NCBI RefSeq assembly: GCF_007667275.1
Contig: NZ_VDQT01000002.1
Location: 310,001-374,000, forward strand
DNA length: 64,000 bases
Origin: Stenotrophomonas rhizophila
GTDB taxonomy: Bacteria; Pseudomonadota; Gammaproteobacteria; Xanthomonadales; Xanthomonadaceae
Reading direction: 5' to 3'
The notes under the pieces are model-generated. The model made no database searches. It saw only the letters and a program-made list of their open reading frames with translations, and was not told where the DNA came from. The stretch's first letter is position 1; the number at the start of each line of letters is the position of its first letter. Shown piece after piece: positions 54,708-64,000 of this stretch. The position numbers and the translations under genes were made by a program.

Positions 54708-56501
54708 TCAGCGCTTCATCGAACCGAAGAACTCGTCGTTGGACTTGGTGTTCTTCATCTTGTCGAGCAGGAACTCCATCGCGGCGATTTCGTCCATCGG
54801 GTGCAGCAGCTTGCGCAGGATCCAGATCTTCTGCAGCAGCTCCGGTTCGATCAGCAGGTCTTCGCGGCGGGTGCCGGAACGGTTGATGTCGATGGCCGGG
54901 TAGACACGCTTTTCGGCGATGCGACGGTTCAGGTGCACTTCGCTGTTGCCGGTGCCCTTGAACTCTTCGTAGATCACTTCGTCCATCTTGCTGCCGGTGT
55001 CCACCAGCGCCGTGGCGATGATGGTCAGGCTGCCGCCTTCTTCCACGTTGCGCGCGGCACCGAAGAAGCGCTTCGGGCGGTGCAGGGCGTTGGCGTCGAC
55101 ACCGCCGGTGAGCACCTTGCCGGAGCTGGGCACCACGTTGTTGTAGGCACGCGCCAGGCGGGTGATCGAGTCGAGCAGGATCACCACGTCCTTCTTGTGC
55201 TCGACCAGGCGCTTGGCGCGCTCGATCACCATTTCGGCAACCTGCACGTGGCGCGCGGCCGGTTCGTCGAAGGTGGAGCTGATCACTTCGCCGCGCACGG
55301 TGCGCTGCATTTCGGTCACTTCTTCCGGACGCTCGTCGATGAGCAGCACGATCATGTGCACGTCCGGATGATTGGTGGTGATCGCCGTGGCCACCTGCTG
55401 CATCAGCATGGTCTTGCCGGCCTTGGGCGGGGACACGATCAGCGCGCGCTGGCCTTTGCCCTGCGGTGCCATCAGATCCATGATGCGGCCGGTGATGTCT
55501 TCGGACGAGCCGTTGCCGCGTTCCAGGGTGAAGCGCTTGCGCGGGAACAGCGGGGTGAGGTTCTCGAACAGCACCTTGTTCTTCGACGCTTCCAGCGGCT
55601 CACCGTTGATGGTGTCCACGATCGACAGCGCGAAGTAACGCTCGCCGTCCTTCGGGAAGCGGATGCGGCCGGACAGGTGGTCGCCGGTGCGCAGGTTGAA
55701 GCGGCGGATCTGGCTGGGCGAAATGTAGGTGTCGTCCGGGCCGGCCAGGTAGCTGGCTTCGGCCGCGCGCAGGAAGCCGAAACCGTCCGGCAGGATTTCC
55801 AGCACGCCGTCGGCGGCGACGCCGTCGCCATGGCGGGTGAGCACCTTCAACAGGGCAAAGATGACGTCCTGCTTGCGTGCACGGGCCACGCCTTCGGAGA
55901 TCTGCAGCTGCTCGGCGATTTCCAACAGCTTCTGTGCCGGCATGCGCTTGAGGTCGCTCAGCGAATAGACCGGGAAGCCCTCGGGTACGTTGGCCTGCTG
56001 GCTGCGCACGAACGGCTGCTGCTCGCCGTTGTCCTGCGGCATGCCGTCGTCGCGGTAGCCGCCACCGCCGCCACCACCGCGGTTGCGGTCGCGGTCACGG
56101 CGATTGCGGAAGCGGTCGCGGCGGTTGCCCTGGCCTTGGCCCTGGTTCTGGCCGCCCTGGTTCTGGCCCTGCTGGTACGGGTTCTGGCCGCCCTGCGGGT
56201 TGTTGTTGTTGTTGCGCTGGCCGCCGTCGCCGGCGTCCTGGCCACCGCCCTGCGGGGCCGGGGCATCGCCACCGGATGCGGCCGGGGCGTGGGGTGCCTG
56301 CGGAGCCGCCGGGGCTGCGGGTGCAGCCGCTGCTGCCGGCGCCGGCGCGGAAGGCGCGGCAGCCAGGGGCAGGGCATTCTGGGAGGGGGGGGACCCGGCG
56401 TCGGCGCTGCTGGCAGCGGCCTTGGCGACGCGCGGCTTGCGCACGCGCTTCTCGGCGGGCGCGTCGGCGCTCCCGGGTTCGGAAGTAGTGATATCGGACA
56501 A
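54708..56501 (-). CDS. rho: Transcription termination factor Rho with long low-complexity N-terminus
   Basis: The last 419 residues match E. coli Rho in length and sequence ([45 protein letters not shown] Walker [37 protein letters not shown]). Ahead lies an extra 178-residue stretch: Ala/Pro-rich (40-90), Asn/Gln/Gly-rich (90-125), Arg-rich (126-141) and Gly-rich (142-148). It is probably disordered and may bind RNA or phase-separate. The start is a TTG at 56501, with GCGAGGAA about 9 bases upstream; the frame extends beyond it without support. It lies downstream of trxA, as in E. coli. Confidence 0.96.
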   Translation of the reverse strand: MSDITTSEPGSADAPAEKRVRKPRVAKAAASSADAGSPPSQNALPLAAAPSAPAPAAAAAPAAPAAPQAPHAPAASGGDAPAPQGGGQDAGDGGQRNNNNNPQGGQNPYQQGQNQGGQNQGQGQGNRRDRFRNRRDRDRNRGGGGGGGYRDDGMPQDNGEQQPFVRSQQANVPEGFPVYSLSDLKRMPAQKLLEIAEQLQISEGVARARKQDVIFALLKVLTRHGDGVAADGVLEILPDGFGFLRAAEASYLAGPDDTYISPSQIRRFNLRTGDHLSGRIRFPKDGERYFALSIVDTINGEPLEASKNKVLFENLTPLFPRKRFTLERGNGSSEDITGRIMDLMAPQGKGQRALIVSPPKAGKTMLMQQVATAITTNHPDVHMIVLLIDERPEEVTEMQRTVRGEVISSTFDEPAARHVQVAEMVIERAKRLVEHKKDVVILLDSITRLARAYNNVVPSSGKVLTGGVDANALHRPKRFFGAARNVEEGGSLTIIATALVDTGSKMDEVIYEEFKGTGNSEVHLNRRIAEKRVYPAIDINRSGTRREDLLIEPELLQKIWILRKLLHPMDEIAAMEFLLDKMKNTKSNDEFFGSMKR

Positions 56502-56724
56502 GTGCTGGATTCCTCGCTGAAAGGTGCGAGCGCCCTGCAGGGGCGGCGAACGTTGGGAAGGGATTCTGGAAACGAACGTCATCCAGAAGATGCGGCGCGC
56601 GAATGCGGCCGGATGTGCCGACACTAACACCGGCTCGCGGCGGCGCGCAAGCCGGGTGGGGCAGGGTCATTCATGCGGGCGTGGGGCCCGCGGGGCAGCC
56701 GGGGACCGGCTGCCGGGGTACAGG

Positions 56725-57054
56725 TCAGGCCAGGGCCTTGTCGAGCAGACCCGCCAGCTGGGCCTTGCCGACCGCGCCGATCTGCTGGGCCTTGACCTCG
56801 CCGTCCTTGAAGACAAGCAGCATCGGGATCGAACGCACGTGGTACTTCGCCGCCAGTTCGCGCTGTTCGTCGACGTTGACCTTGGCGATCTTGGCGCGCC
56901 CGTCATAGGCGTCGGCCAGCTCATCCAGTGCCGGGGCAATCATCTTGCAGGGGCCGCACCACTCCGCCCAGAAATCGACCAGGACCGGTTCCTTGGAGTT
57001 CAGTACGGTGCTTTCGAAGTCAGCGCTGCTGACATGTACAACCTTGTCGCTCAT
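56725..57054 (-). CDS. trxA: Thioredoxin
   Basis: The 109-residue product is a classical thioredoxin with the active-site Cys33-Gly-Pro-Cys36 ([14 protein letters not shown]) and the cis-Pro segment [14 protein letters not shown]. It reduces disulfides in the cytoplasm. It is upstream of rho in the same direction and divergent from rhlB, the same order as in E. coli. Confidence 0.97.
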   Translation of the reverse strand: MSDKVVHVSSADFESTVLNSKEPVLVDFWAEWCGPCKMIAPALDELADAYDGRAKIAKVNVDEQRELAAKYHVRSIPMLLVFKDGEVKAQQIGAVGKAQLAGLLDKALA

Positions 57055-57523
57055 CTTGGTCTCTCGTGTTGGAGTGCACCCGGCGGGGCCGGAGGGATGG
57101 ATGCCTGGACGCTCACGGCCGGCAGTGTACCCCTATCGTCGCGGGGTGGCAGGCGCAGGGTGGAAAGAATCGTCCTGTGACCGTCATCGCGCTTTGCCGG
57201 GGCTGGCGGGAACGATATGTGGTGGGGGGCGGAAGGGTTCCAGCGCGGCACGAGCCGGTGTTCAACTGGGGGTTGGGGCGGTGAAGGGTGGGGATTCGAC
57301 CCTTCACGAGGCAGCCACGCAGGGCGTGGCTCTACGTCTCACGAAGGGTTGCGACGGGTGGGGCGCGGCTTTGCGCTAAACTGGGGCATTGTGCGGCGCC
57401 CCGGGACCGGTTCGGTCCGGCCTCCGCCCTTCCCGGCGCAGGGCCCGCAGTGGCGACGGTGCCCCCCAAGATTGCAAGCCAGCCACCCGCGCTTCCGTCG
57501 GCTGGCCTTACCAAGACGGACCC
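57055..57523. other. Divergent trxA-rhlB intergenic region with one REP element
   Basis: These 469 bases hold no gene I can support. At 57311-57335 the palindrome GCAGCCACGCAGGGCGTGGC followed by TCTAC is an inverted GTAG-type REP; outer arms CCTTCACGAG and CTCACGAAGG extend its symmetry. TAAACT at about 57376 may be part of an rhlB promoter, but no good -35 is visible. Confidence 0.6.
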
Positions 57524-59251
57524 ATGAGCGACAAACCGCTGACCGATTTGACTTTCTCCTCCTTCGAGCTGCATCCGGCCCTGCAGGCGGGCCTTGAAGG
57601 CGCTGGTTTCACCCGCTGCACCCCGATCCAGGCGTTGACCCTGCCGGTGGCACTGCCCGGCGGCGACGTGGCCGGCCAGGCCCAGACCGGTACCGGCAAG
57701 ACGCTGGCGTTCCTGGTCGCGGTGGTGAACCGCCTGCTGACCCGCCCGGCGCTGGCCGACCGCAAGCCGGAAGACCCGCGCGCGCTGATCCTGGCGCCGA
57801 CCCGCGAACTGGCCATCCAGATCCACAAGGATGCGGTGAAGTTCGGCTCGGACCTGGGCCTGCGCTTCGCGCTGGTGTACGGCGGCGTGGATTACGACAA
57901 GCAGCGCGAGCTGCTGCAGCAGGGCGTGGACGTGATCATCGCGACCCCCGGCCGCCTGATCGATTACGTCAAGCAGCACAAGGTCGTCTCGCTGCACGCC
58001 TGCGAGATCTGCGTGCTCGACGAAGCCGACCGCATGTTCGACCTGGGCTTCATCAAGGACATCCGCTTCCTGCTGCGCCGCATGCCCGAGCGCACCACCC
58101 GGCAGACCCTGCTGTTCAGCGCCACGCTCAGCCACCGCGTGCTGGAGCTGGCCTATGAACACATGAACGAGCCGCAGAAGCTGGTGGTGGAAAGCGAGTC
58201 GATCACCGCCGCACGCGTGCGCCAGCGCATCTACTTCCCGGCCGACGAAGAGAAGATCCCGCTGCTGCTGGGCCTGCTGTCGCGCAGCGAAGGCGCGCGC
58301 ACCATGGTCTTCGTCAACACCAAGGTCTTTGTCGAGCGCGTCGCGCGTTCGCTGGAAAAGGCCGGCTACCGCGTCGGCGTGCTGTCCGGCGACGTGCCGC
58401 AGAAGAAGCGCGAGAGCCTGCTCAACCGCTTCCAGAAGGGCCAGCTGGAAATCCTGGTGGCCACCGACGTGGCCGCGCGCGGCCTGCACATCGACGGCAT
58501 CAAGTACGTCTACAACTACGACCTGCCGTTCGACGCTGAAGACTACGTGCACCGCATCGGCCGTACCGCCCGCCTGGGCGAGGAAGGCGATGCGATCAGC
58601 TTCGCCTGCGAGCGCTATGCGATGGGCCTGCCGGACATCGAGGCCTATATCGAACAGAAGATCCCGGTTGAAGCGGTTACCAGCGAGATCCTGACCGCGC
58701 TGCCGCGCCCGGAGCGCGCTCCGGCGGCGCCCGGCGAAGAAGGCGACGAGAACGAAAGCGTCGGCCAGATCTTCCGCGAGGCCCGCGAAGCGCGTGCGGC
58801 CGAAGAAGAGCGCCGCGGTGGTGGTCGTTCTTCCAGCGGCAGCCGCTCCGGTGGCGGTGCTGGCCGTGGCGAGCGTAGTGGTGAGCGCAGCGGCGAGCGC
58901 CGGCCGCGTGGCCCGCGCAAGCCGCGCGTGGAAGGCGAGCAGGCTGCCGTGGCAGTGGACGCTGCCGCACCCGCAGTGGCCGCCCAGGCCGCTCCTGCGC
59001 CGCGCCCGCCGCGTGCCGAGGGTGCACCGGAAGGCGCACCGGAAGGCGAGCGTGCACCGCGCAAGCGTCGTCGTCGTCGCAACGGCCGTCCGGTCGAAGG
59101 CGCCACGACCGAAGGCGGCGCCAGCCAGCCGGTGACGCCGGTGCAGGTCACCGCCAAGTCGATGCGCAACACCGCGACGGCCGCTGACCCGGGTGCAGGC
59201 TTCCTGACCCGCATCGGCCGCAAGATCCGCCGGATGCTTTCAGGGGCGTAA
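57524..59251 (+). CDS. rhlB: DEAD-box RNA helicase RhlB
   Basis: RhlB unwinds RNA for the degradosome. The 575-residue product has the Q motif and Walker A ([12 protein letters not shown]), DEAD box (LDEADRMFD), SAT, and the helicase domain 2 motifs ([23 protein letters not shown]). From about residue 410 it continues into a 165-residue Arg/Gly/Ala/Pro-rich tail ([20 protein letters not shown], a [13 protein letters not shown] repeat) ending in a basic amphipathic helix. The tail is longer than that of E. coli RhlB. The ATG at 57524 gives [16 protein letters not shown]. It is divergent from trxA-rho. Confidence 0.95.
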   Translation: MSDKPLTDLTFSSFELHPALQAGLEGAGFTRCTPIQALTLPVALPGGDVAGQAQTGTGKTLAFLVAVVNRLLTRPALADRKPEDPRALILAPTRELAIQIHKDAVKFGSDLGLRFALVYGGVDYDKQRELLQQGVDVIIATPGRLIDYVKQHKVVSLHACEICVLDEADRMFDLGFIKDIRFLLRRMPERTTRQTLLFSATLSHRVLELAYEHMNEPQKLVVESESITAARVRQRIYFPADEEKIPLLLGLLSRSEGARTMVFVNTKVFVERVARSLEKAGYRVGVLSGDVPQKKRESLLNRFQKGQLEILVATDVAARGLHIDGIKYVYNYDLPFDAEDYVHRIGRTARLGEEGDAISFACERYAMGLPDIEAYIEQKIPVEAVTSEILTALPRPERAPAAPGEEGDENESVGQIFREAREARAAEEERRGGGRSSSGSRSGGGAGRGERSGERSGERRPRGPRKPRVEGEQAAVAVDAAAPAVAAQAAPAPRPPRAEGAPEGAPEGERAPRKRRRRRNGRPVEGATTEGGASQPVTPVQVTAKSMRNTATAADPGAGFLTRIGRKIRRMLSGA

Positions 59252-59346
59252 CGACCAACGGTCGTTACCTACCGCGTAGCGCCCCACCATTGGCGGGGCG
59301 GCATTCCAAAACCGATCAACGGTAGCGCCCGACCGTTGGTCGGGCG
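59248..59346. repeat. Cluster of three GTAG-type REP palindromes
   Basis: Three hairpins lie in 99 bases: one with stem GTAACGACC/GGTCGTTAC (59248-59273, then CTACC), one starting GTAGCGCCCCACCATTGG (59276-59302), and one starting GGTAGCGCCCGACCGTTGG (59321-59346). The first overlaps the rhlB stop codon. They fill most of the gap to ftsE. Confidence 0.82.
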
Positions 59347-59392
59347 ACACGCCATCCCCACGCCGCCATCCTCCTCCTGCATAATCGGAGGA

Positions 59393-60079
59393 ATGAGCGT
59401 CCTGCGTTTTGACAATGTCAGCAAACAGTATGCGGGCGGCCACCAGGCACTGGTGGACGTCAGCTTCGATGTCGCGCCCGGTGAAATGCTGTTCGTCACC
59501 GGGCACTCCGGTGCCGGCAAGAGCACCCTGCTCAAGTTGATCCACCTCGACGAACGGCCCAGCCGCGGCGCGGTGGTGTTCGACGAGCGCAACCTGCTGA
59601 AGGTGCGGGGTGGCGATATTCCGCACCACCGCCGCGCGGTCGGTGCCGTGTACCAGGACCACCGCCTGTTGATGGACCGCAGCATCGCCGAGAACGTGGC
59701 CCTGCCGCTGATCCTGCGCGGTACCCGGCGTGGCGACATCGGCAAGCGCGTGCGCTCGGTGCTCGAGCGCATGGGCCTGGGCCACCGCGAGAAGGCGCTG
59801 CCGTCGCAGCTGTCGGCCGGTGAGCAGCAGCGCGTCGGCATCGCCCGCGCGATCGTCGGCGAGCCCAAGCTGCTGGTGGCGGACGAACCGACCGGCAACC
59901 TCGATCCCACCCTGGCCGCGGAAATCATGGCGCTGTTCGCCGAGCTGCCCGCGCGCGGCACCAGCGTGCTGGTGGTCAGCCATGACCTGGCGCTGCTGCG
60001 TGCGATGCGCAAGCGCGTGCTGATCCTCGACCACGGCAAGCTGATCGACGACATCTCGCCGCAGGACCTGGCCGAATGA
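59393..60079 (+). CDS. ftsE: Cell-division ATP-binding protein FtsE
   Basis: FtsE is the ATPase of the FtsEX complex, which activates septal peptidoglycan hydrolases. The 228-residue product has Walker A GHSGAGKST, a QLSAGEQQRVGIARA signature, Walker B LLVADEPTGNLD and the switch His. GGAGGA lies immediately before the ATG at 59393. Its stop overlaps the ftsX start by four bases (ATGA). Confidence 0.96.
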   Translation: MSVLRFDNVSKQYAGGHQALVDVSFDVAPGEMLFVTGHSGAGKSTLLKLIHLDERPSRGAVVFDERNLLKVRGGDIPHHRRAVGAVYQDHRLLMDRSIAENVALPLILRGTRRGDIGKRVRSVLERMGLGHREKALPSQLSAGEQQRVGIARAIVGEPKLLVADEPTGNLDPTLAAEIMALFAELPARGTSVLVVSHDLALLRAMRKRVLILDHGKLIDDISPQDLAE

Positions 60080-61026
60080 CCACGCCCACCAACAAGGAAG
60101 CTGCCGCGCCGTCGCGGCTGGGCGTGTGGTTGCACCACCACGGCCACAGCGTGGTGTTCAGCCTGGGCCGCGCCTGGCGCAAGCCGTGGGCCACCCTGCT
60201 GACCGTGATGGTGATGGCACTGGCGCTGGCGCTGCCGCTGGGCCTGTCGATCGCGCTGGACAACCTCAAGCATTTCGCCGGCAGCGTGCAGCAGTCGCGC
60301 GACGTCAACCTGTTCCTGAAGACCGACGTCGACGCCGCAGCGGCAAGGCAGGTGGCCGACACGCTGCGTGGCCGCGCCGACGTAGCGAGCGTGACCCTGC
60401 GTTCGCCCGATGAGGGCCTGGCCGAACTGCGCGACAGCGCCGGGCTGGGCGAAGCGATCGATGCGCTGCACGACAACCCGCTGCCATCGCTGCTGATCAT
60501 CACCCCGGCCAACGGCGCCGACGACGGGCGCCTGGCGCAATCGCTGGAAGGCCTGCCACAGGCCGACCTGGTGCAGCACGACGCGCTGTGGCGCAAGCGC
60601 CTGGATGCCTGGCTGGGCTTCGGCACGCGCCTGGTGCAGGTGCTGTCGGTGCTGCTGGGCCTTGGCGCGGCGCTGGTGGTAGGCAACACGGTGCGGCTGG
60701 ACATCCAGGCGCGCCGCGACGAGATCGGCGTGCTGCAGCTGCTGGGGGCCAGCGACGGCTTCATCCGGCGGCCGTTCCTGTACCTGGGCGCGTGGTACGG
60801 CCTGGGCGCCGGCGCGCTCGCGCTTGCGCTGGTCGGCATTGCCGGCCTCGCGCTGCGCCCGCCGCTGGCGGCGCTGTCGCAAAGTTATGCCAGCCCGTTC
60901 GTCCTGCATGGGCTGGACCTGCTGCATTCCTCGCTCGTGCTGGTCGGCACCGTGGTGCTGGGCTGGCTGGGCGCGTGGCTGGTGACGGGGCATTTCCTGC
61001 GCCAGACCCGTCCGACCGAAACCTGA
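60076..61026 (+). CDS. ftsX: Cell-division membrane protein FtsX
   Basis: The 316-residue product has a cytoplasmic N-terminus, one membrane helix, a periplasmic loop (about 75-175) and three C-terminal helices, the FtsX layout. SVVFSLGRAWRKPWATLLTVMVMALALALPLG and the QARRDEIGVLQLLGASDGFIRRPFLYLGAWYGLGAG block are characteristic. It works with FtsE. In many gamma-proteobacteria rpoH follows; here a response regulator follows after 12 bases. Confidence 0.94.
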   Translation: MTTPTNKEAAAPSRLGVWLHHHGHSVVFSLGRAWRKPWATLLTVMVMALALALPLGLSIALDNLKHFAGSVQQSRDVNLFLKTDVDAAAARQVADTLRGRADVASVTLRSPDEGLAELRDSAGLGEAIDALHDNPLPSLLIITPANGADDGRLAQSLEGLPQADLVQHDALWRKRLDAWLGFGTRLVQVLSVLLGLGAALVVGNTVRLDIQARRDEIGVLQLLGASDGFIRRPFLYLGAWYGLGAGALALALVGIAGLALRPPLAALSQSYASPFVLHGLDLLHSSLVLVGTVVLGWLGAWLVTGHFLRQTRPTET

Positions 61027-61038
61027 GGTTCCTCCTGC

Positions 61039-61881
61039 ATGCGTCCGCAAGTATTGAAGCACCTGGTCGACGACGCGCCGCGCGTCATGGTGGTCGACGG
61101 TTCCAGGCTGGTCCGCAAGCTCATCGCCGACGTGCTGCAGCGCGAGCTGCCGGCCGTGGAGGTGGTGGGCTGCGCCAGCATCGAGGACGCACGCATGGCA
61201 CTGGAGGCCGGACCGGTCAACCTGGTCACCACCTCGCTGACGCTCAGCGATGGCGACGGCCTGGCGCTGGCGCGGCTGGTGCGCGAAACCGCCGGGCAGG
61301 CCTACGTGCCGGTGATCGTGGTTTCCGGCGATGCGCAGCAGCACCTGGAGCAGCGTCGCTTCACCGAGTACGTCACCGACTATTTCGACAAGGCGCTGGG
61401 GCATGAGGCGCTGGCGACCTTCATCCGCGGTTACGTGCAGCCGGAAAGCATTCCCGGCGCGACCATCCTGTACGTGGAAGACAGCCGCGTGGTGGCCGAA
61501 GCGACCAAGCGCATGCTCGAGCGGCAGAGCCTGAACGTGCTGCACGTGATGACCGCGGAAGAAGCCTTCGCGCTGCTCACCGCCGAATCGCTGGGTCGCA
61601 GCAGCCACCGCATCGACCTGGTACTGACCGACGTGACGCTCAAGGGCGAACTCAGCGGCCTGGACGTGGTCGAGCGGGTACGCGTGGACTTCGGCTACGG
61701 CAAGCGTCGCCTGCCGGTGCTGGTGATGACCGGTGACGGCAACCCCCTGAACCAGTCCAGCCTGCTGCAGGCCGGCGCCAACGACCTGGTGCAGAAGCCG
61801 ATCGAAGAGCGGCTGCTGGTCACCAAGGTGCTGTTCCAGCTGCGCCTGTCCCGCCTCAACGACAGACCCGCGGTGCGATGA
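61039..61881 (+). CDS. Double-receiver response regulator, first receiver lacking its phospho-acceptor
   Basis: The 280-residue protein consists of two receiver domains and nothing else. The second is complete (YVEDSR at 145-150, phospho-acceptor Asp198 in [17 protein letters not shown]). The first keeps MVVDGSR and Lys118 but has Ser66 where the Asp should be ([11 protein letters not shown]), so it probably cannot be phosphorylated. With no output domain it must act through protein contacts. It lies 12 bases after ftsX and overlaps ung by four bases, so it belongs to this operon. The partner kinase is not in the cluster. Confidence 0.88.
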   Translation: MRPQVLKHLVDDAPRVMVVDGSRLVRKLIADVLQRELPAVEVVGCASIEDARMALEAGPVNLVTTSLTLSDGDGLALARLVRETAGQAYVPVIVVSGDAQQHLEQRRFTEYVTDYFDKALGHEALATFIRGYVQPESIPGATILYVEDSRVVAEATKRMLERQSLNVLHVMTAEEAFALLTAESLGRSSHRIDLVLTDVTLKGELSGLDVVERVRVDFGYGKRRLPVLVMTGDGNPLNQSSLLQAGANDLVQKPIEERLLVTKVLFQLRLSRLNDRPAVR

Positions 61882-62597
61882 ACGACGACGCGCACGCGGG
61901 CATCCAGCTGGAACCCGGCTGGAAGGCCCGCATCGGCGATTACCTGCTGCGTCCGGAGATGCGGGCGCTGTCGGCCTACCTGCGCGAACGCAAGGCGGCA
62001 GGCGCACAGGTGTTCCCGCCCGGGCCGCAGATCTTCGCCGCCTTCGACGCCACCCCGTTCGAGCAGGTCAAGGTGGTCATCCTCGGACAGGACCCGTACC
62101 ACGGCGCCGGCCAGGCCCATGGCCTGAGCTTTTCAGTGCTGCCCGGGGTACCGGTGCCGCCGTCGCTGCTGAACATCTACAAGGAGCTGGAAGCCGACCT
62201 GGGGCTGCCACGCCCCGACCATGGCTGCCTGCTGCCATGGGCGCAGCGCGGCGTGCTGCTGCTCAACGCGGTGCTGAGCGTGGAAGCAGGGCAGGCCGGT
62301 TCGCACCAGAAGCGCGGCTGGGAAGGATTCACCGACCACGTGGTGGACACCCTCAACCGCGAGCATGAAGGCCTGGTGTTCCTGCTCTGGGGCAGCTACG
62401 CGCAGCAGAAGGGCAAGGTCATCGACACCCGGCGCCATCGCGTGCTGAAGGCACCGCATCCCTCGCCGTTGTCCGCGCACCGCGGATTCCTCGGCTGCGG
62501 ACACTTCTCCGCAACCAACGACTACCTGCAGCGGCGCGGCCAGGGCGGCATCGACTGGTCGTTGCCGCCGCGCGCGGCCCTGCACATCCCGGGGTAA
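61878..62597 (+). CDS. ung: Uracil-DNA glycosylase
   Basis: Ung excises uracil from DNA. The 239-residue product has the catalytic GQDPYHG motif with Asp72, the uracil-binding [10 protein letters not shown] segment and the HPSPLS loop with His194. Its start overlaps the response-regulator gene by four bases, giving an ftsE-ftsX-regulator-ung operon. The next gene converges from the other strand. Confidence 0.96.
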   Translation: MNDDAHAGIQLEPGWKARIGDYLLRPEMRALSAYLRERKAAGAQVFPPGPQIFAAFDATPFEQVKVVILGQDPYHGAGQAHGLSFSVLPGVPVPPSLLNIYKELEADLGLPRPDHGCLLPWAQRGVLLLNAVLSVEAGQAGSHQKRGWEGFTDHVVDTLNREHEGLVFLLWGSYAQQKGKVIDTRRHRVLKAPHPSPLSAHRGFLGCGHFSATNDYLQRRGQGGIDWSLPPRAALHIPG

Positions 62598-62612
62598 CGA
62601 CCGACGGGTGCC

Positions 62613-62975
62613 TTACCCGCCGAGCATCAGGATGATGTCGTGGGCCACCTTGCGCTTGCGCGGCGGCAGGCGCCGTACCAGCGACAGGATGTTGCCCTCC
62701 AGGTCGTTCTGCACGTAATCGGCGTTGGGCTGCACGGTGCCGTGCAGCGCGTCACCATCCGGCTTGGCACCCCCCCTCCCGGTCGCCAGCCATTCGAATC
62801 GCACGCGGGTGACCACGGCGATTTGTGCCAGATGCGACACGCTTGGGGTAGTGCCCTCCTTACGCTCCCATTGCGCGACCGCACTGCGTTTCACTCCGGT
62901 TTCCAGGGCCAATTGCGTCTGAGAAAGCCCCGCCGTGGTCCTTGCTGCTCGAATTCGATCCGACATCGACAGCAT
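62613..62975 (-). CDS. XRE-family transcriptional regulator
   Basis: The 120-residue protein has an N-terminal Cro/C1-type helix-turn-helix (IRAARTTAGLSQTQLALETG, KRSAVAQWERKEGTTPSVSHLAQIA) and a short C-terminal part ending LPPRKRKVAHDIILMLGG, which may dimerise. AGGGAG lies 6 bases before the ATG at 62975; the upstream frame is not conserved-looking. A 9-base inverted repeat about 60-90 bases upstream is a candidate operator, so it may regulate itself or the divergent surface-protein gene. Confidence 0.85.
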   Translation of the reverse strand: MLSMSDRIRAARTTAGLSQTQLALETGVKRSAVAQWERKEGTTPSVSHLAQIAVVTRVRFEWLATGRGGAKPDGDALHGTVQPNADYVQNDLEGNILSLVRRLPPRKRKVAHDIILMLGG

Positions 62976-63032
62976 TGGAATCTCCCTTGCCTGTCCATTT
63001 TCACGATGGGTAGTTATCGATACTGACCGGGC

Positions 63033-63065
63033 AGTGATTCTTTTCCACGGATGTACAGAATCACT
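63033..63065. promoter_or_regulatory. Inverted repeat in the XRE/surface-protein divergent region
   Basis: AGTGATTCT (63033-63041) and AGAATCACT (63057-63065) are perfect inverted arms 15 bases apart. They lie upstream of the XRE gene within a 327-base gap that is less GC-rich than its surroundings and holds no gene I can support. Confidence 0.55.
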
Positions 63066-63302
63066 ACACGTGCCTGCCGCCCAAGGGTTTCCCATCTGCT
63101 CCCCCGTGAACGTCAGTGCTGCTAACTGGCGTCTTCACCTCTTCCCGTTTGCGTCTATCCGATTGCCGACGTAATTAAAGCATTAACCGGCCAACGATGG
63201 CTGGCAATTCAAAAAACGTCGAAAAAGCAGGCCCCGCATGCTGCTCATGGTTGGTTAGCCGGCCGTGCTGGAGCAATGCGGCTCGGCGAAGGGGGACGGA
63301 AG

Positions 63303-64000
63303 ATGGATAAAGTCTGGGGTGTGAATGCCGCGTCAGGGCGATTCAGCTTGGTGAGAATATTAACCCTGATTGTGATGGGGCTCTCATTATTTGGCGCAGT
63401 TTCCAATGTGAAGGCGCAGGACGCCTGCACCGCGAATGGCGCGTGCGTTTCCGCAGGGCCGCGGCTGGTGCAGGTGACCAGCGCCGAGAGTCCGGTGCTG
63501 AATCTGCTGTTCTCCACGCTGCTTCCGGGCACGAATATCAATCTCACCGCATTGGACTGGAACAGCCTTGCCGGCGCCGACGTCAATCTGAATGCGCTGC
63601 TGACCCGACTTAATGGCGGTGTTGTCGTAAGTGACCCGAGCCAGGTGCTGAATGCGAACATCACCCTCGGTCAACTGCAGGCCGCGCTGATTTCGGTGCT
63701 GCAGGCGGACGGACAGACCGCTGCGGCCAATGCGCTGAACCTGCTCACCCCCGCGATCAGCGGCCTGACCGGCACCATCCGCCTTGCCGACCTGCTCCAG
63801 GTGAGCCTGCCGCCCGGTTCCCTGGCCAACGTCAACCTGGACGTGCTCGACCTGATCACCGGCGGCGTGCAGCTGTACAACTTCCGCAACGTGGTCACCA
63901 CGCCCACCCCGATCACCCTGACCACCGCGCAGCTCGCGCCGCTGGGGCTCGGCGGCCTGGCCAACGTCCGCGTCTGGGCGCAGGTGGTCGAACCGCCTAC
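63303..64000 (+). CDS. N-terminal part of a large secreted or surface protein (cut by window edge)
   Basis: The visible 232 codons begin with a positively charged N-terminus and a signal sequence (RILTLIVMGLSLFGAVSNVKA-QDA). The mature part has two close cysteines (ACTANGACVSAG) and repeated Asn/Leu-rich segments (NLTALDWNSLAGADVNLNALL, GSLANVNLDVLDLITGG) that recall the N-terminal modules of TadG-like or DUF11-type surface proteins. I cannot assign a function. GGGGGAC and GGAAG precede the ATG at 63303. The first 40 codons are less GC-rich than the rest. It is divergent from the XRE gene. Confidence 0.7.
   Translation, partial: MDKVWGVNAASGRFSLVRILTLIVMGLSLFGAVSNVKAQDACTANGACVSAGPRLVQVTSAESPVLNLLFSTLLPGTNINLTALDWNSLAGADVNLNALLTRLNGGVVVSDPSQVLNANITLGQLQAALISVLQADGQTAAANALNLLTPAISGLTGTIRLADLLQVSLPPGSLANVNLDVLDLITGGVQLYNFRNVVTTPTPITLTTAQLAPLGLGGLANVRVWAQVVEPP

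Overview
The window is a high-GC gamma-proteobacterial chromosome segment, most likely Stenotrophomonas or a close Xanthomonadaceae relative. The reasons are a Crp-like regulator (Clp) next to speD, a monomeric NADP isocitrate dehydrogenase, a MdtABC/SmeIJK-type efflux operon with two pumps, several TonB-dependent receptors, and many short palindromes with the GTAG signature of Stenotrophomonas REP elements. There is no transposase, phage, CRISPR array, rRNA or plasmid function; it reads as core chromosome with a few accessory modules.

Layout. 1-6.5 kb: clp (partial), speD, a structured leader before the small multidrug/guanidinium exporter sugE, coq7, the rplM-rpsI operon, rppH, tRNA-Met and tRNA-Gln, and bfd and bfr split by an unrecognised inverted gene. 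6.5-11.4 kb: a three-gene leftward operon of a DUF4126 membrane protein, a response regulator with degenerate GGDEF and EAL domains, and a hybrid histidine kinase. 11.5-16.3 kb: a coiled-coil membrane protein with a bactofilin, erpA, nudC, an AmpE-like protein, then DUF2752 and two CD225 paralogues. 16.5-24 kb: a transporter-acyltransferase fusion, a YccS-type protein, a secreted unknown and a siderophore receptor. 24-31.8 kb: mdtABC (smeIJK-like).

32-45.6 kb: an M20 peptidase, queF, a LysM protein, a lipoprotein, icd, then a compact operon of a Ras-like GTPase with two roadblock/LC7 proteins and an unknown partner, followed by aceK, a TonB-C-like protein, a diguanylate cyclase and a cupin-like protein. 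45.6-54.2 kb: a beta-glucan or beta-glucoside uptake locus (TonB receptor, sugar MFS, LacI regulator, GH3 glucosidase) with matching operator palindromes at the divergent and GH3 promoters. 54.7-62.6 kb: rho-trxA divergent from rhlB (the E. coli arrangement), then ftsE-ftsX-response regulator-ung with overlapping genes. 62.6-64 kb: an XRE regulator with an upstream inverted repeat, and the start of a large secreted protein.

The least explained parts are the GTPase/roadblock operon (37986-40007), the degenerate c-di-GMP regulator and kinase pair, the multi-hairpin leader before sugE, the double-receiver regulator in the ftsEX operon, and the 178-residue low-complexity extension on Rho. All assignments come from reading the sequence; no database search was run.
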